Part shown: positions 1-6,153 of the stretch, in pieces
How the letters are laid out: each line of letters starts with the position of its first letter
Position numbering within the stretch: position 1 is the first letter of the stretch
From: CAZVBV01 sp964513975
GTDB lineage: Bacteria > Patescibacteriota > Gracilibacteria > UBA4473
Direction: 5' to 3'
Assembly (NCBI GenBank): GCA_964513975.1
Contig: CAZEON010000053.1
Coordinates: forward strand, 1 to 9,217
Length of the DNA: 9,217 bases
Notes under the pieces: generated by a model
Told to the model about the DNA's origin: nothing
Database searches by the model: none
What the model saw: only the letters and a program-made list of their open reading frames with translations
Program-made: the position numbers and the translations under genes

Positions 1-451
1 ATACGAGAATAATAGGCCACAATAAATACCAAATAACATTCAATGAAAGCAAAATATATTGCCACAAGTAGTGCCACGCGTCAACAAAGTAAATTTTAAA
101 GGATGATCGTATTTTCTTTTTTGTGTAGTTCTTTAAAACAATCGTGTTTGCTATTTTCCCATTTGCAGAGAATACCGTTACAAAAACAGCCCACACCATT
201 ACCAAGAGGAGAATAGAGATAATACCGAGTAAAAAATCTCCTCCAAAGGAGAAGTTAGCAATAATGTTTTCAAGTGTATTTCGAAAGGCAAGGTATCCAA
301 TGCCTGCAAAAATTCCTGTTCCTACGATCAATGTCAACATCGTGAAGATGTTTACTGAAGCAATACGCCACCACACCTTAGAAAAGGCTGTAAGCGTATC
401 TCGGAAAAGTGTTTTCCAAACGCTGAGTGAAATAGTTTTTGCTTTTGCCAT
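1..451 (-). CDS. Multi-pass membrane protein, unknown function, C-terminus off the left edge
   Basis: An open frame starts at ATG (complement 451-449) and stays open to the window edge, giving at least 150 residues. The N-terminal 30 residues are basic and amphipathic. Three hydrophobic segments follow at about residues 34-57, 72-95 and 126-150, separated by a basic loop (about 107-120, KNYTKKKIRSS), so the protein should sit in the cytoplasmic membrane. It starts 12 nt after the bL31 stop codon on the same strand, so the two genes are probably co-transcribed from the promoter before bL31. No Shine-Dalgarno sequence precedes the ATG. I do not recognise the family. The alternation of amphipathic helices and membrane segments vaguely recalls membrane domains found beside glycerophosphodiester phosphodiesterases, but that is only an impression. 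The reading frame and membrane nature are seen directly; function is unknown. Confidence 0.82.
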   Translation of the reverse strand, partial: MAKAKTISLSVWKTLFRDTLTAFSKVWWRIASVNIFTMLTLIVGTGIFAGIGYLAFRNTLENIIANFSFGGDFLLGIISILLLVMVWAVFVTVFSANGKIANTIVLKNYTKKKIRSSFKIYFVDAWHYLWQYILLSLNVIWYLLWPIILV

Positions 452-463
452 GAGAGAAAGGGA

Positions 464-712
464 TTATTTTGCCACCTTTTCCATCTGTCGTTTGAATTTC
501 TCAACACGACCAGATGTATCGACCAATTTTTGTTTCCCTGTAAAGAACGGATGAGAAGCTGATGAGATATCTACGTGTATAACGTAGTGATCAACTCCGT
601 CTATTTTCTCGACATCTTTCGAAGTGAGCGTTGACATCACAACAAAGTCCTTCTTGGCACTTGCGTCACGAAAAACTACTGGATGCGTTTTTGGATGAAT
701 ATCTTTCTTCAT
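464..712 (-). CDS. rpmE: 50S ribosomal protein bL31, type B
   Basis: This 82-residue protein is a component of the large ribosomal subunit at the central protuberance, where bL31 bridges to the small subunit. Family marks are the N-terminal KKDIHPKTHPVVFRD block (residues 2-16), the ISSASHPFFTGKQK block (about residues 50-63) and the VDTSGRVEKF segment near the C-terminus. It has no cysteines, so it is the zinc-independent type B paralogue (often called rpmE2) rather than the CxxC zinc form. Length is normal for type B. The ATG start is set by homology to the family N-terminus; no Shine-Dalgarno sequence precedes it. It is the first gene of a probable two-gene unit with the downstream membrane protein, and a good sigma70-type promoter lies just upstream. 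Identification is secure. Confidence 0.96.
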   Translation of the reverse strand: MKKDIHPKTHPVVFRDASAKKDFVVMSTLTSKDVEKIDGVDHYVIHVDISSASHPFFTGKQKLVDTSGRVEKFKRQMEKVAK

Positions 713-737
713 AATTTTATACTGAAAAATCGCGCCG

Positions 738-765
738 ATTGTAAGGGTTCAAGACCTTTCGTCAA
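738..765 (-). promoter_or_regulatory. Sigma70-type promoter of the bL31 operon
   Basis: On the minus strand a -35 box TTGACG (760-765) is followed after 16 nt by a -10 box TACAAT (738-743). Transcription would begin near 731, giving a leader of about 20 nt before the bL31 ATG. Each box differs from consensus by one base, and the placement before a ribosomal protein gene fits. Confidence 0.7.
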
Positions 766-941
766 GCTTTTTTTGTTGAATAATATTCAGACACAAAAGA
801 TAACGAATCCACAAGTTTAAAAGTCAAAAAGTCGAAGAGTTAAAAAAATCACAAATCTACGATTCTACGAATTTAAAAATTTGAAAATTGTGATTTCTTT
901 TAACATTTTCCCTTTAATATTTAACATTTCCCTCCCCATAT
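766..941. other. AT-rich intergenic spacer with small repeats
   Basis: No gene is visible between the bL31 promoter and the hairpin after the LPXTG-type gene. The spacer holds an imperfect inverted repeat (arms 840-854 and 888-903, TTAAAAAAATCACAA against its near complement), a tandem 8-mer inside it (TCTACGAT / TCTACGAA, 856-871), and a short direct repeat (TTTAACATTTTCCCT at 899-913, TTTAACATTTCCCT at 920-933). These look like neutral intergenic repeats; I see no promoter or reading frame that needs explaining. Confidence 0.55.
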
Positions 942-970
942 GGAAAAACCGCGACCCCTCACGGTTTTCC
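942..970 (-). terminator. Possible terminator hairpin after the LPXTG-type gene
   Basis: The arms GGAAAAACCG (942-951) and CGGTTTTCC (962-970) pair with one bulged base around a 10-nt loop. On the minus strand this lies about 35 nt past the stop of the surface-protein gene. There is no good T-tract beyond the stem, so factor-independent termination is uncertain. Confidence 0.35.
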
Positions 971-1004
971 CTCTTAACCCACAAATTCCCACTATAAGTC
1001 TAAT

Positions 1005-2264
1005 TTATTTTCGTCGCCCTTTTGCTCCTACAACCATGCATCCAAGTCCTAAGGCTGCAAGCCCCAAGAAAAGACCTGGACCGGTCTGCGGTAGAAGTGG
1101 TGCCGACGAATACACCTCTTCCCCTTCTCCATCAATTGTTGCTTCTTCACTTCGCACCACATTGGCGCTTGATCCTGAACCAAAGAAATTTCTCACGTGA
1201 AGTAAATACTCCATGAGTCCCGCATCTTTATTCTCTTTTACTACAACCTCATCGGGTATATCATTAGACCTTGTTCCTGATGCCGCATTTATTCGTGCTA
1301 CACGATATTTATCATTCCCCTCTAATCCTTCTGTTGAAAGTTTGTGATCCATTTGATTTGGACGTGCTCCCGTATATCGATAGTAACCTGGACGCCCTGG
1401 TTTTTCTGTTATACCCGATGAGAATTTCCAGTTTTGCACTTCTTCAGAAAGTTCTAGGCCTGAATTGGCAGCCCCCCTTTCCAAACATTTCATCGTTCCA
1501 TAATCCAATTCAAATCCTCGGTCACAAGTAATTAAACATTCTGGTATTCCTGCAATAACTCCATTTACAATTTCTGTGTCTGAATATGTTGTTCTTGGGC
1601 ATTTCGTAAAAAGTTCTCGTATTAATGCTACTGCATTAAATCTGTTTAATTCCAATTCGCAAGATCCATTCGTAGCAACACAAAAATCACCTTCTTGGAT
1701 TACCCACTCAGCATCCTCCTCCTCAGCAGGAGTCCCTTCTTCTTTGAAAGCAAGCCAAAGCTTTGTTCCATCAGGAATTTCTGTCGGAAAGCGGAAGAAG
1801 GCTGGTGTTGAAAACACAAACGTTTCATTCGAAATTCCCATTGTAAACGCCGACAAGACCTTCACCCTACTATGAGGGTGTCTGTTTCCATCTTCAAAAC
1901 GCACGTTCCCATAATATGGTTTAATTCCTCTTCCTGGAGCCGGTAAAATCCCCTCGAACCATGCTTTCTTGTCTTCTGCTTCCCATTTTCGCTCCGACTG
2001 AATAGTCGTTTCTCCAAACACTGTCACACTCGTTCCCCATTTTGTATTTTCAATAGTTAGACTTCCTGTCCCCGTCAATTCCAACGTACTCACCCCCTCC
2101 GTATCCTCGGCAGAATCTTGAAGTTCTACTCCATCAATCAATACGAATTTATCAAAAAAGAAATCCTCATCGCCAAGGTCTCCATAAAAGGTATCCATGG
2201 CAAATGCGGTGCTCGATAAAAAAGCGAGTCCTATGAGAAATGTGCGCCAATCAAGTTGTTTCAT
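1005..2264 (-). CDS. Secreted surface protein with LPQTG sortase-type C-terminal anchor
   Basis: This 419-residue protein has a Sec signal peptide (about residues 1-22: basic start, hydrophobic core, small residues ending SSTAFA). Its C-terminus has the three parts of a sortase sorting signal: LPQTG (391-395), a hydrophobic helix (about 398-414) and a basic tail (KGRRK, 415-419). The large middle is extracellular. Residues about 150-216 resemble a beta-type module seen in many CPR surface proteins, with an 'IPDGT' turn (163-167) and the paired cysteines C195 and C202. Residues 222-260 carry four more cysteines (222, 243, 247, 260) around NGVIAGIPECLITCDRGF, a small disulfide-type module. Residues 370-388 are an acidic, Gly/Ser-rich stalk. 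The ATG at 2264 gives a proper signal peptide; no Shine-Dalgarno precedes it. It is divergent from another exported-protein gene. Binding partner and role are unknown; lipid or wall anchoring by a sortase is inference, as no sortase lies in the window. Confidence 0.85.
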   Translation of the reverse strand: MKQLDWRTFLIGLAFLSSTAFAMDTFYGDLGDEDFFFDKFVLIDGVELQDSAEDTEGVSTLELTGTGSLTIENTKWGTSVTVFGETTIQSERKWEAEDKKAWFEGILPAPGRGIKPYYGNVRFEDGNRHPHSRVKVLSAFTMGISNETFVFSTPAFFRFPTEIPDGTKLWLAFKEEGTPAEEEDAEWVIQEGDFCVATNGSCELELNRFNAVALIRELFTKCPRTTYSDTEIVNGVIAGIPECLITCDRGFELDYGTMKCLERGAANSGLELSEEVQNWKFSSGITEKPGRPGYYRYTGARPNQMDHKLSTEGLEGNDKYRVARINAASGTRSNDIPDEVVVKENKDAGLMEYLLHVRNFFGSGSSANVVRSEEATIDGEGEEVYSSAPLLPQTGPGLFLGLAALGLGCMVVGAKGRRK

Positions 2265-2300
2265 TTTTTTGAACGAGAATAATAAAAGTGATCACCTTAA

Positions 2301-2329
2301 ATTGAACCAAAATTATTGAACATGTGCAA
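2301..2329 (-). promoter_or_regulatory. Weak candidate promoter for the LPXTG-type gene
   Basis: On the minus strand TTGCAC (2324-2329) and TTCAAT (2301-2306) are 17 nt apart, suiting -35 and -10 boxes about 36 nt before the ATG. Both boxes match consensus poorly. If real, its -35 box and spacer are covered by the palindrome at 2309-2336, the usual arrangement for a repressor operator. Confidence 0.3.
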
Positions 2330-2336
2330 TAATTTT
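2309..2336. repeat. 28-nt near-perfect palindrome, operator candidate
   Basis: The arms AAAATTATTG (2309-2318) and CAATAATTTT (2327-2336) are perfectly complementary, and the centre ACATGT (2320-2325) is itself a palindrome, so 13 of 14 base pairs match about a centre at 2322/2323. No poly-T run follows, and it sits about 45 nt upstream of the surface-protein ATG, so a protein-binding dyad is more likely than a terminator. A further ATTGAAC half-site lies beside it at 2301-2307. The rest of the 254-nt divergent spacer (2265-2518) is AT-rich and shows nothing else convincing. Confidence 0.6.
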
Positions 2337-2506
2337 ACTCACTTTCTTGTAGCGCGAAACCACCTTTTGTTTTCTTTATATACTTTGTAAAAAAACGAGT
2401 CTATAAATGAAACATCACTAAAATCTTAATTTTATAGAAAACGATCAACAGAAAATGAGTTTTCTTAAAAATTTAAATTTTTATTTCTCATTCTTCATTG
2501 TTCCTC

Positions 2507-2512
2507 TACAAT
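2507..2512 (+). promoter_or_regulatory. Candidate -10 box of the secreted six-Cys gene (leaderless start)
   Basis: TACAAT lies only 6 nt before the ATG at 2519, so transcription would begin at or next to the start codon and the mRNA would be leaderless. The -35 region (about 2484-2490, TTTCTCA) is poor, so the call depends on the -10 box and the lack of any ribosome binding site. Confidence 0.4.
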
Positions 2513-2518
2513 AGAATC

Positions 2519-3154
2519 ATGCGAATATATTTCCTTTTTCTTCTAAGTATTTTCGCCTTCGGAGGACTCGTTTCTCAAGCACAAGCAGACATCGACAGCA
2601 ATACTGTCCGCGACCATCTCTGCGCACGAGAGACTCCCCTTTTTACCGAAGCTGGATACAAAGATTTGTGTTCTTATAGTCTCGCCACTGCAGAAACTAT
2701 TGCTGGAAAAGTGCTGACAAAAGAAATGACCGATTTTCAGACGGAAGACTTGGCACCTTTATTACAAGACAATGGATCCAATGGACATTTTATTGCCCAA
2801 GAAGGTATTCGGAGACTCAGACGACATGAATCTTGTTTGCGAAAAATTTGTGCCAACTGGTTCTATAATTGCGCGGGACAGACAGCAACAACGAATTTTG
2901 GAAGAGGAACTTCTAAGCAATCTCAATGGTGCGACCAAAAAGTCGATCAGTTATCACAAATTGCTCGAACTGAACTCTTTACAGCTACGACGCAAAACCA
3001 AACAAGAAAAAATCGATCCATTCTCTCTGAGAAATTTCGACAAATTTCTACACGGTTTCGATACTATCTTCATTTTTGGGTAAACGAGACCATTGCTGAT
3101 TTCAATTTTTTCAAGGGAAAAATAGATGGGACCATCCAAAGTCCGAAACATTAA
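2519..3154 (+). CDS. Secreted six-cysteine protein, unknown function
   Basis: The 211-residue protein begins with a Sec signal peptide: basic MR, hydrophobic run IYFLFLLSIFAFGGLV, and a cleavage motif AQA before D24. The mature part of about 188 residues has no membrane segment and no anchor, so it is probably released or held non-covalently. It has six cysteines (35, 51, 106, 111, 118, 138), an even number fitting three disulfides; four of them flank the segment CLRKICANWFYNC (106-118). The C-terminal third is basic and aromatic. I chose ATG 2519 over the in-frame TTG at 2498, because the ATG gives a compact signal peptide and the TTG would overlap a likely -10 box. It is divergent from the LPQTG protein gene, so a shared role at the cell surface is possible. 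I do not recognise a family. Confidence 0.78.
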   Translation: MRIYFLFLLSIFAFGGLVSQAQADIDSNTVRDHLCARETPLFTEAGYKDLCSYSLATAETIAGKVLTKEMTDFQTEDLAPLLQDNGSNGHFIAQEGIRRLRRHESCLRKICANWFYNCAGQTATTNFGRGTSKQSQWCDQKVDQLSQIARTELFTATTQNQTRKNRSILSEKFRQISTRFRYYLHFWVNETIADFNFFKGKIDGTIQSPKH

Positions 3155-3193
3155 TTCCCTTTGTAGCACTTATCTCATTGAGTTTTGCACATA

Positions 3194-3215
3194 GAAAAAA
3201 GTGAGGACTTTTTTC
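3194..3215 (+). terminator. AT-rich intrinsic terminator after the secreted six-Cys gene
   Basis: GAAAAAAGT (3194-3202) and ACTTTTTTC (3207-3215) form a perfect 9-bp stem closed by a GAGG loop, about 40 nt after the stop codon. The descending arm supplies the T-run. The stem is AT-rich, so strength is uncertain. It ends one base before the -35 box of the purA promoter, separating the two transcription units. Confidence 0.55.
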
Positions 3216-3216
3216 A

Positions 3217-3245
3217 TTGACACGAGAAGCAAAAACTCCTACATT
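3217..3245 (+). promoter_or_regulatory. Strong sigma70-type promoter of purA-dnaA
   Basis: A perfect -35 box TTGACA (3217-3222) and a -10 box TACATT (3240-3245) are separated by the ideal 17 nt. Transcription would start near 3252, leaving a leader of about 42 nt before the purA ATG. It is the best promoter match in the window. No separate promoter is evident in the 28 nt before dnaA. Confidence 0.8.
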
Positions 3246-3293
3246 TCTTCTCGCGACTCATCCCTCATTTTTTGATCGCAAATCCACAAAAAC

Positions 3294-4577
3294 ATGAAAA
3301 AACTGCTCTCAGATCTCGGCCAAAATGTAGTCATTATTGGAACTCAATGGGGTGATGAAGGAAAAGGAAAATTGGTCGATGCGATGAGTGCAGAGTTTGA
3401 GATCATCTGTCGAAGTGCTGGAGGCGCAAATGCCGGACACACTATTGTTGTTGATGGAAAACAAATCGTTTTCCATCTGCTTCCCTCTGCCATGCTCCAT
3501 CCAAATGCGATTGGAATTATTGGAAATGGAACGGTTATTGATATCTGCGACGTAGCAGAGGAAATCAGATCACTTGAAGAAAGTGACCTTGAAGTCGCTT
3601 CACGAGTAAAGATTTCACTCCGAGCACATATGATCTTCGAGTATCATAAAAAGATTGATGAAGAACTCGAAAAACGAAAAGGTGACAAGAAGATTGGAAC
3701 GACCTGCCGAGGAATCGGTCCAGCGTACACTGATAAGGTGTCTCGAATCGGGATCCGATGTGAAGATCTTTTAGATAAAGAATTATTGCTTGAAAAATTA
3801 AAACAAAATTGCGAATTCCACGCAGAACACATGGGGATAGAACTTGATGCACAAGCAGAGTTTGATCGACTCATGGAGGCACGAGAGATTATTAAACCGC
3901 TCTTAGCTGATACAAGAAAATACCTACAAGACGCTATTACCTCTGGAAAGAAAGTACTCTTCGAAGGAGCGCAAGCGCATCACTTAGATATTGATCACGG
4001 AACGTACCCATTTGTAACATCCAGTTCAATTTCTATTGGAGGTGTTTGTACAGGACTTGGAGTTTCTCCAAAAGCACTCTCTGGAATTATTGGAATTTCA
4101 AAAGCCTACACAACACGAGTTGGATCAGGACCATTCCCTTCTGAACTCAAAGAAGAACACGGAAATCAAGTACGAGAAGCAGGAGATGAATTCGGAGCGA
4201 CAACAGGACGTCCTCGACGATGTGGATGGTTTGATGCAGTGGTCGTGCGAAACTCCGTAGAAACGAATGGTATCGATGCCATTAACCTCACAAAGTTAGA
4301 TGTTCTCTCTGGAATGAAAGAAGTCAAAGTAGTGACGAAATACATGCTTGATGGAAACGAAATCTTCGGAGTGCCGACAACACGAAAGGCAAATCAGAAA
4401 CTCAAACTCGAATACGAAACATTCCCAGGATGGGAAGAAAAAATTGGTGGCATTCGGAAGTTTGAAGATCTTCCACAAAATGCACAAAATTATGTTCTCG
4501 CTTTAGAAAAAATGATCCATACTCCTATCCGCGCTATCGGTGTTGGGGTAGAACGAACCGATCTCATTTTTCGATAG
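3294..4577 (+). CDS. purA: Adenylosuccinate synthetase
   Basis: PurA joins IMP and aspartate using GTP to make adenylosuccinate, the first committed step from IMP to AMP, in the cytoplasm as a dimer. At 427 residues it has normal bacterial length. Motifs in order: GTP-binding loop and catalytic Asp in GTQWGDEGKGK (16-26, D21), catalytic His in NAGHT (H49), GTTCRGIGPAY (135-145), the IMP-contacting EGAQ (224-227) with DIDHGTYPFVTSS (232-244), SKAYTTRVGSGPFPSE (269-284), GATTGRPRRCGWFD (301-314), and the guanine-recognising KLD (334-336). All key residues are present. Two local departures are RSAGGANAGHT, where RYQGG is common, and AQAHHLD, where AQGTLLD is common. The ATG gives a short ordinary N-terminus; no Shine-Dalgarno precedes it. 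Arginine is encoded by CGA in 17 of 22 cases. It is first in a probable two-gene transcript with dnaA. Confidence 0.97.
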   Translation: MKKLLSDLGQNVVIIGTQWGDEGKGKLVDAMSAEFEIICRSAGGANAGHTIVVDGKQIVFHLLPSAMLHPNAIGIIGNGTVIDICDVAEEIRSLEESDLEVASRVKISLRAHMIFEYHKKIDEELEKRKGDKKIGTTCRGIGPAYTDKVSRIGIRCEDLLDKELLLEKLKQNCEFHAEHMGIELDAQAEFDRLMEAREIIKPLLADTRKYLQDAITSGKKVLFEGAQAHHLDIDHGTYPFVTSSSISIGGVCTGLGVSPKALSGIIGISKAYTTRVGSGPFPSELKEEHGNQVREAGDEFGATTGRPRRCGWFDAVVVRNSVETNGIDAINLTKLDVLSGMKEVKVVTKYMLDGNEIFGVPTTRKANQKLKLEYETFPGWEEKIGGIRKFEDLPQNAQNYVLALEKMIHTPIRAIGVGVERTDLIFR

Positions 4578-4605
4578 AATATTTCAACACAAACAACTTT
4601 TATAA

Positions 4606-6018
4606 ATGGACAAAAAACAGGTCTGGGACGCTGTATTACAACGAATGTCTGAGAAAATTTCTCGGATGGAGTTTCATACCTGGTTCAAGAAAGTTCGTAT
4701 CTCTAAAATTTCTGGAGAAGCAGTGCTCTTAAGTTGTCCAACAGAAATGAACAAAAACTGGCTTGAGACAAAATATCACGGAATGCTTTTGCAAAACTTA
4801 AAAGCTATTTTGCCTGAGATTCAAAAACTTTTTTTTGATGTCGATCTTTCTCTTGCCGATAGTCCAACTTCAAGTCCTGATGTTTTTGGAGACAAGAAAT
4901 CACCACGGAAACTCCCTAATCGTCCAGATGTAAAACTGGAAGGAGGACTTGAATCACGAATCATTCATTACAAGTTCACTTTGGAAAATTTCGTTGTGGG
5001 AGATGAAAATAGACTTGCTCATTCCGCATGTGCAGCAGTAGCAGAATGTGGTCCAAAAGATAAGAAAAAATACAATCCTCTTTTCGTGTATGGCGGTGTG
5101 GGACTCGGAAAAACACATTTGCTTCAAGGAACGGCGAATGAAATTCTCCGACGAAATTCGAACGCCGTTATTGTTTATACGACGGCAGAACGATTCATGA
5201 ATGAGATTGTAAAATCTATTCGAGAACGAAACACGGATCGTTTCCGAAAAAAATACCGTCGAGTTGATGCCCTCATTATTGATGACGTACAGTTTTTTGA
5301 AAATAAAGAAAAAACACAGGAGGAACTCTTTAATACGTTTAATGATTTATTTGAATTTAATAAACATATTATTTTTGCAGCGGATAGACCGCCTGCAGAT
5401 TTGGTGGGGATTTCTGATCGTCTCCGAAGCCGTATGGGATGGGGATTGTCGGTTGATGTCCAGATGCCAGGATATGAAACTCGACTCGCAATTCTCCAAG
5501 AGAAAGCAAAAGAACTCGGTCTTATCTTACCGAACGATGTACAGGAATTTATTGCTGCCAATGTGCGCAAAAGTTTGCGAGAACTGGAGAACATTCTCAA
5601 TCAAGTATCAGCAGAAATAGAACTCTCTCATCTCTCTCCTACCGTTCAGTCTGTAGGAAAGATGTTTCGAAAGCTCAATCCGCATGATGAATTGCAAACC
5701 GTTGATGGAGCCAAAGCGGGATACGCCAAATCACCAGATGAAATTATCACCGCTATCAGTGATCACTTCCAAGTACCAGCAACTGAACTCTTGGGAACAT
5801 CTCGAAAACAAGAGTTCGTCTACCCACGACAGATTGCGTGGTTGCTCTGCAAGGATCTTTTGCGAATGAGTCACGAAGCAATTGGAAAAGACTTTGGAGG
5901 AAAAAATCACACGACTATCATGCACGGAATCAGAAAGATTTTAGATCTCAAACGAAAAGATTCTGCCACCGCTCGGCACATTCATGCATTGAAGAAGGAT
6001 TTGGGAGTGAAAGGGTAA
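4606..6018 (+). CDS. dnaA: Chromosomal replication initiator protein DnaA
   Basis: DnaA binds oriC as an ATP form, oligomerises and opens the duplex to load the helicase. The 470-residue protein has all four domains: domain I (about 1-80, with W26-F27 in the usual MEFHTWFKKV element), a polar linker (about 85-118), the AAA+ ATPase (about 120-340) and the DNA-binding domain IV (about 375-468). In the ATPase are Walker A GGVGLGKTH (163-171), Walker B LIIDDVQF (223-230), the ADRPP sensor segment (259-263), the arginine-finger box RLRSRMGWG (272-280, finger R276) and sensor II R325 in LRELENIL. Domain IV ends with the DnaA-box recognition signature GGKNHTTIMH (431-440). It starts 28 nt after purA with no terminator between, so co-transcription is likely. 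dnaN, rpmH and a DnaA-box cluster, common dnaA neighbours, are absent. The start is set by the family N-terminus; no Shine-Dalgarno is present. Confidence 0.98.
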   Translation: MDKKQVWDAVLQRMSEKISRMEFHTWFKKVRISKISGEAVLLSCPTEMNKNWLETKYHGMLLQNLKAILPEIQKLFFDVDLSLADSPTSSPDVFGDKKSPRKLPNRPDVKLEGGLESRIIHYKFTLENFVVGDENRLAHSACAAVAECGPKDKKKYNPLFVYGGVGLGKTHLLQGTANEILRRNSNAVIVYTTAERFMNEIVKSIRERNTDRFRKKYRRVDALIIDDVQFFENKEKTQEELFNTFNDLFEFNKHIIFAADRPPADLVGISDRLRSRMGWGLSVDVQMPGYETRLAILQEKAKELGLILPNDVQEFIAANVRKSLRELENILNQVSAEIELSHLSPTVQSVGKMFRKLNPHDELQTVDGAKAGYAKSPDEIITAISDHFQVPATELLGTSRKQEFVYPRQIAWLLCKDLLRMSHEAIGKDFGGKNHTTIMHGIRKILDLKRKDSATARHIHALKKDLGVKG

Positions 6019-6029
6019 AGGGTAATTTA

Positions 6030-6057
6030 CGATTTTCGATTTTCGATTTCAGATTTT
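6030..6057. repeat. Tandem heptamer CGATTTT
   Basis: Just after the dnaA stop codon, CGATTTT occurs at 6030-6036 and 6037-6043, then CGATTTC (6044-6050) and a degenerate AGATTTT (6051-6057). It looks like a short slippage-type repeat. It does not match a DnaA box, so I give it no origin role. Confidence 0.6.
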
Positions 6058-6063
6058 TTCTAT

Positions 6064-6143
6064 TCCCTCATTCCTGCGAAAGCAGGAACCCAGTAAAAAA
6101 GGAATTCCTTATTGACTGGGTTCCCCTTTTCAGGGGAATGAGG
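6064..6143. repeat. REP-like element with two nested hairpins
   Basis: An 80-nt imperfect inverted repeat lies after dnaA. Its outer arms share TCATTCC and GGAACCCAGT with their complements ACTGGGTTCC and GGAATGA. Each arm also contains its own small hairpin: CCTGC-GAAA-GCAGG (6073-6086) and CCCCT-TTTC-AGGGG (6123-6135). The two inner stems differ in sequence but each pairs within itself. The middle contains the palindrome AAGGAATTCCTT (6099-6110). The form resembles REP or dRS3-like elements (ATTCC, spacer, GGAAT) known in other bacteria. It may also act as a 3' stabiliser or weak terminator for the purA-dnaA mRNA, which is inference. Confidence 0.7.
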
Positions 6144-6153
6144 ATGCTTCTTC

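Noticed and set aside
144..554. Plus-strand 136-residue frame at the left edge
   Set aside because: It is the shadow of the minus-strand membrane protein and the end of bL31, whose translations have clear membrane and family features.
2498..2518. TTG start seven codons upstream for the secreted six-Cys protein
   Set aside because: It would place the likely -10 box inside the coding region and adds polar residues before an already complete signal peptide.
3276..3290. AAATCCACA and similar 7-of-9 matches to a DnaA box (also near 808 and 6230)
   Set aside because: The matches are single, scattered and imperfect; no cluster supports an oriC.
3294..6018. UGA-to-glycine recoding as in Gracilibacteria
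   Set aside because: Glycine is written with ordinary codons, mostly GGA, and no in-frame TGA occurs in any gene.
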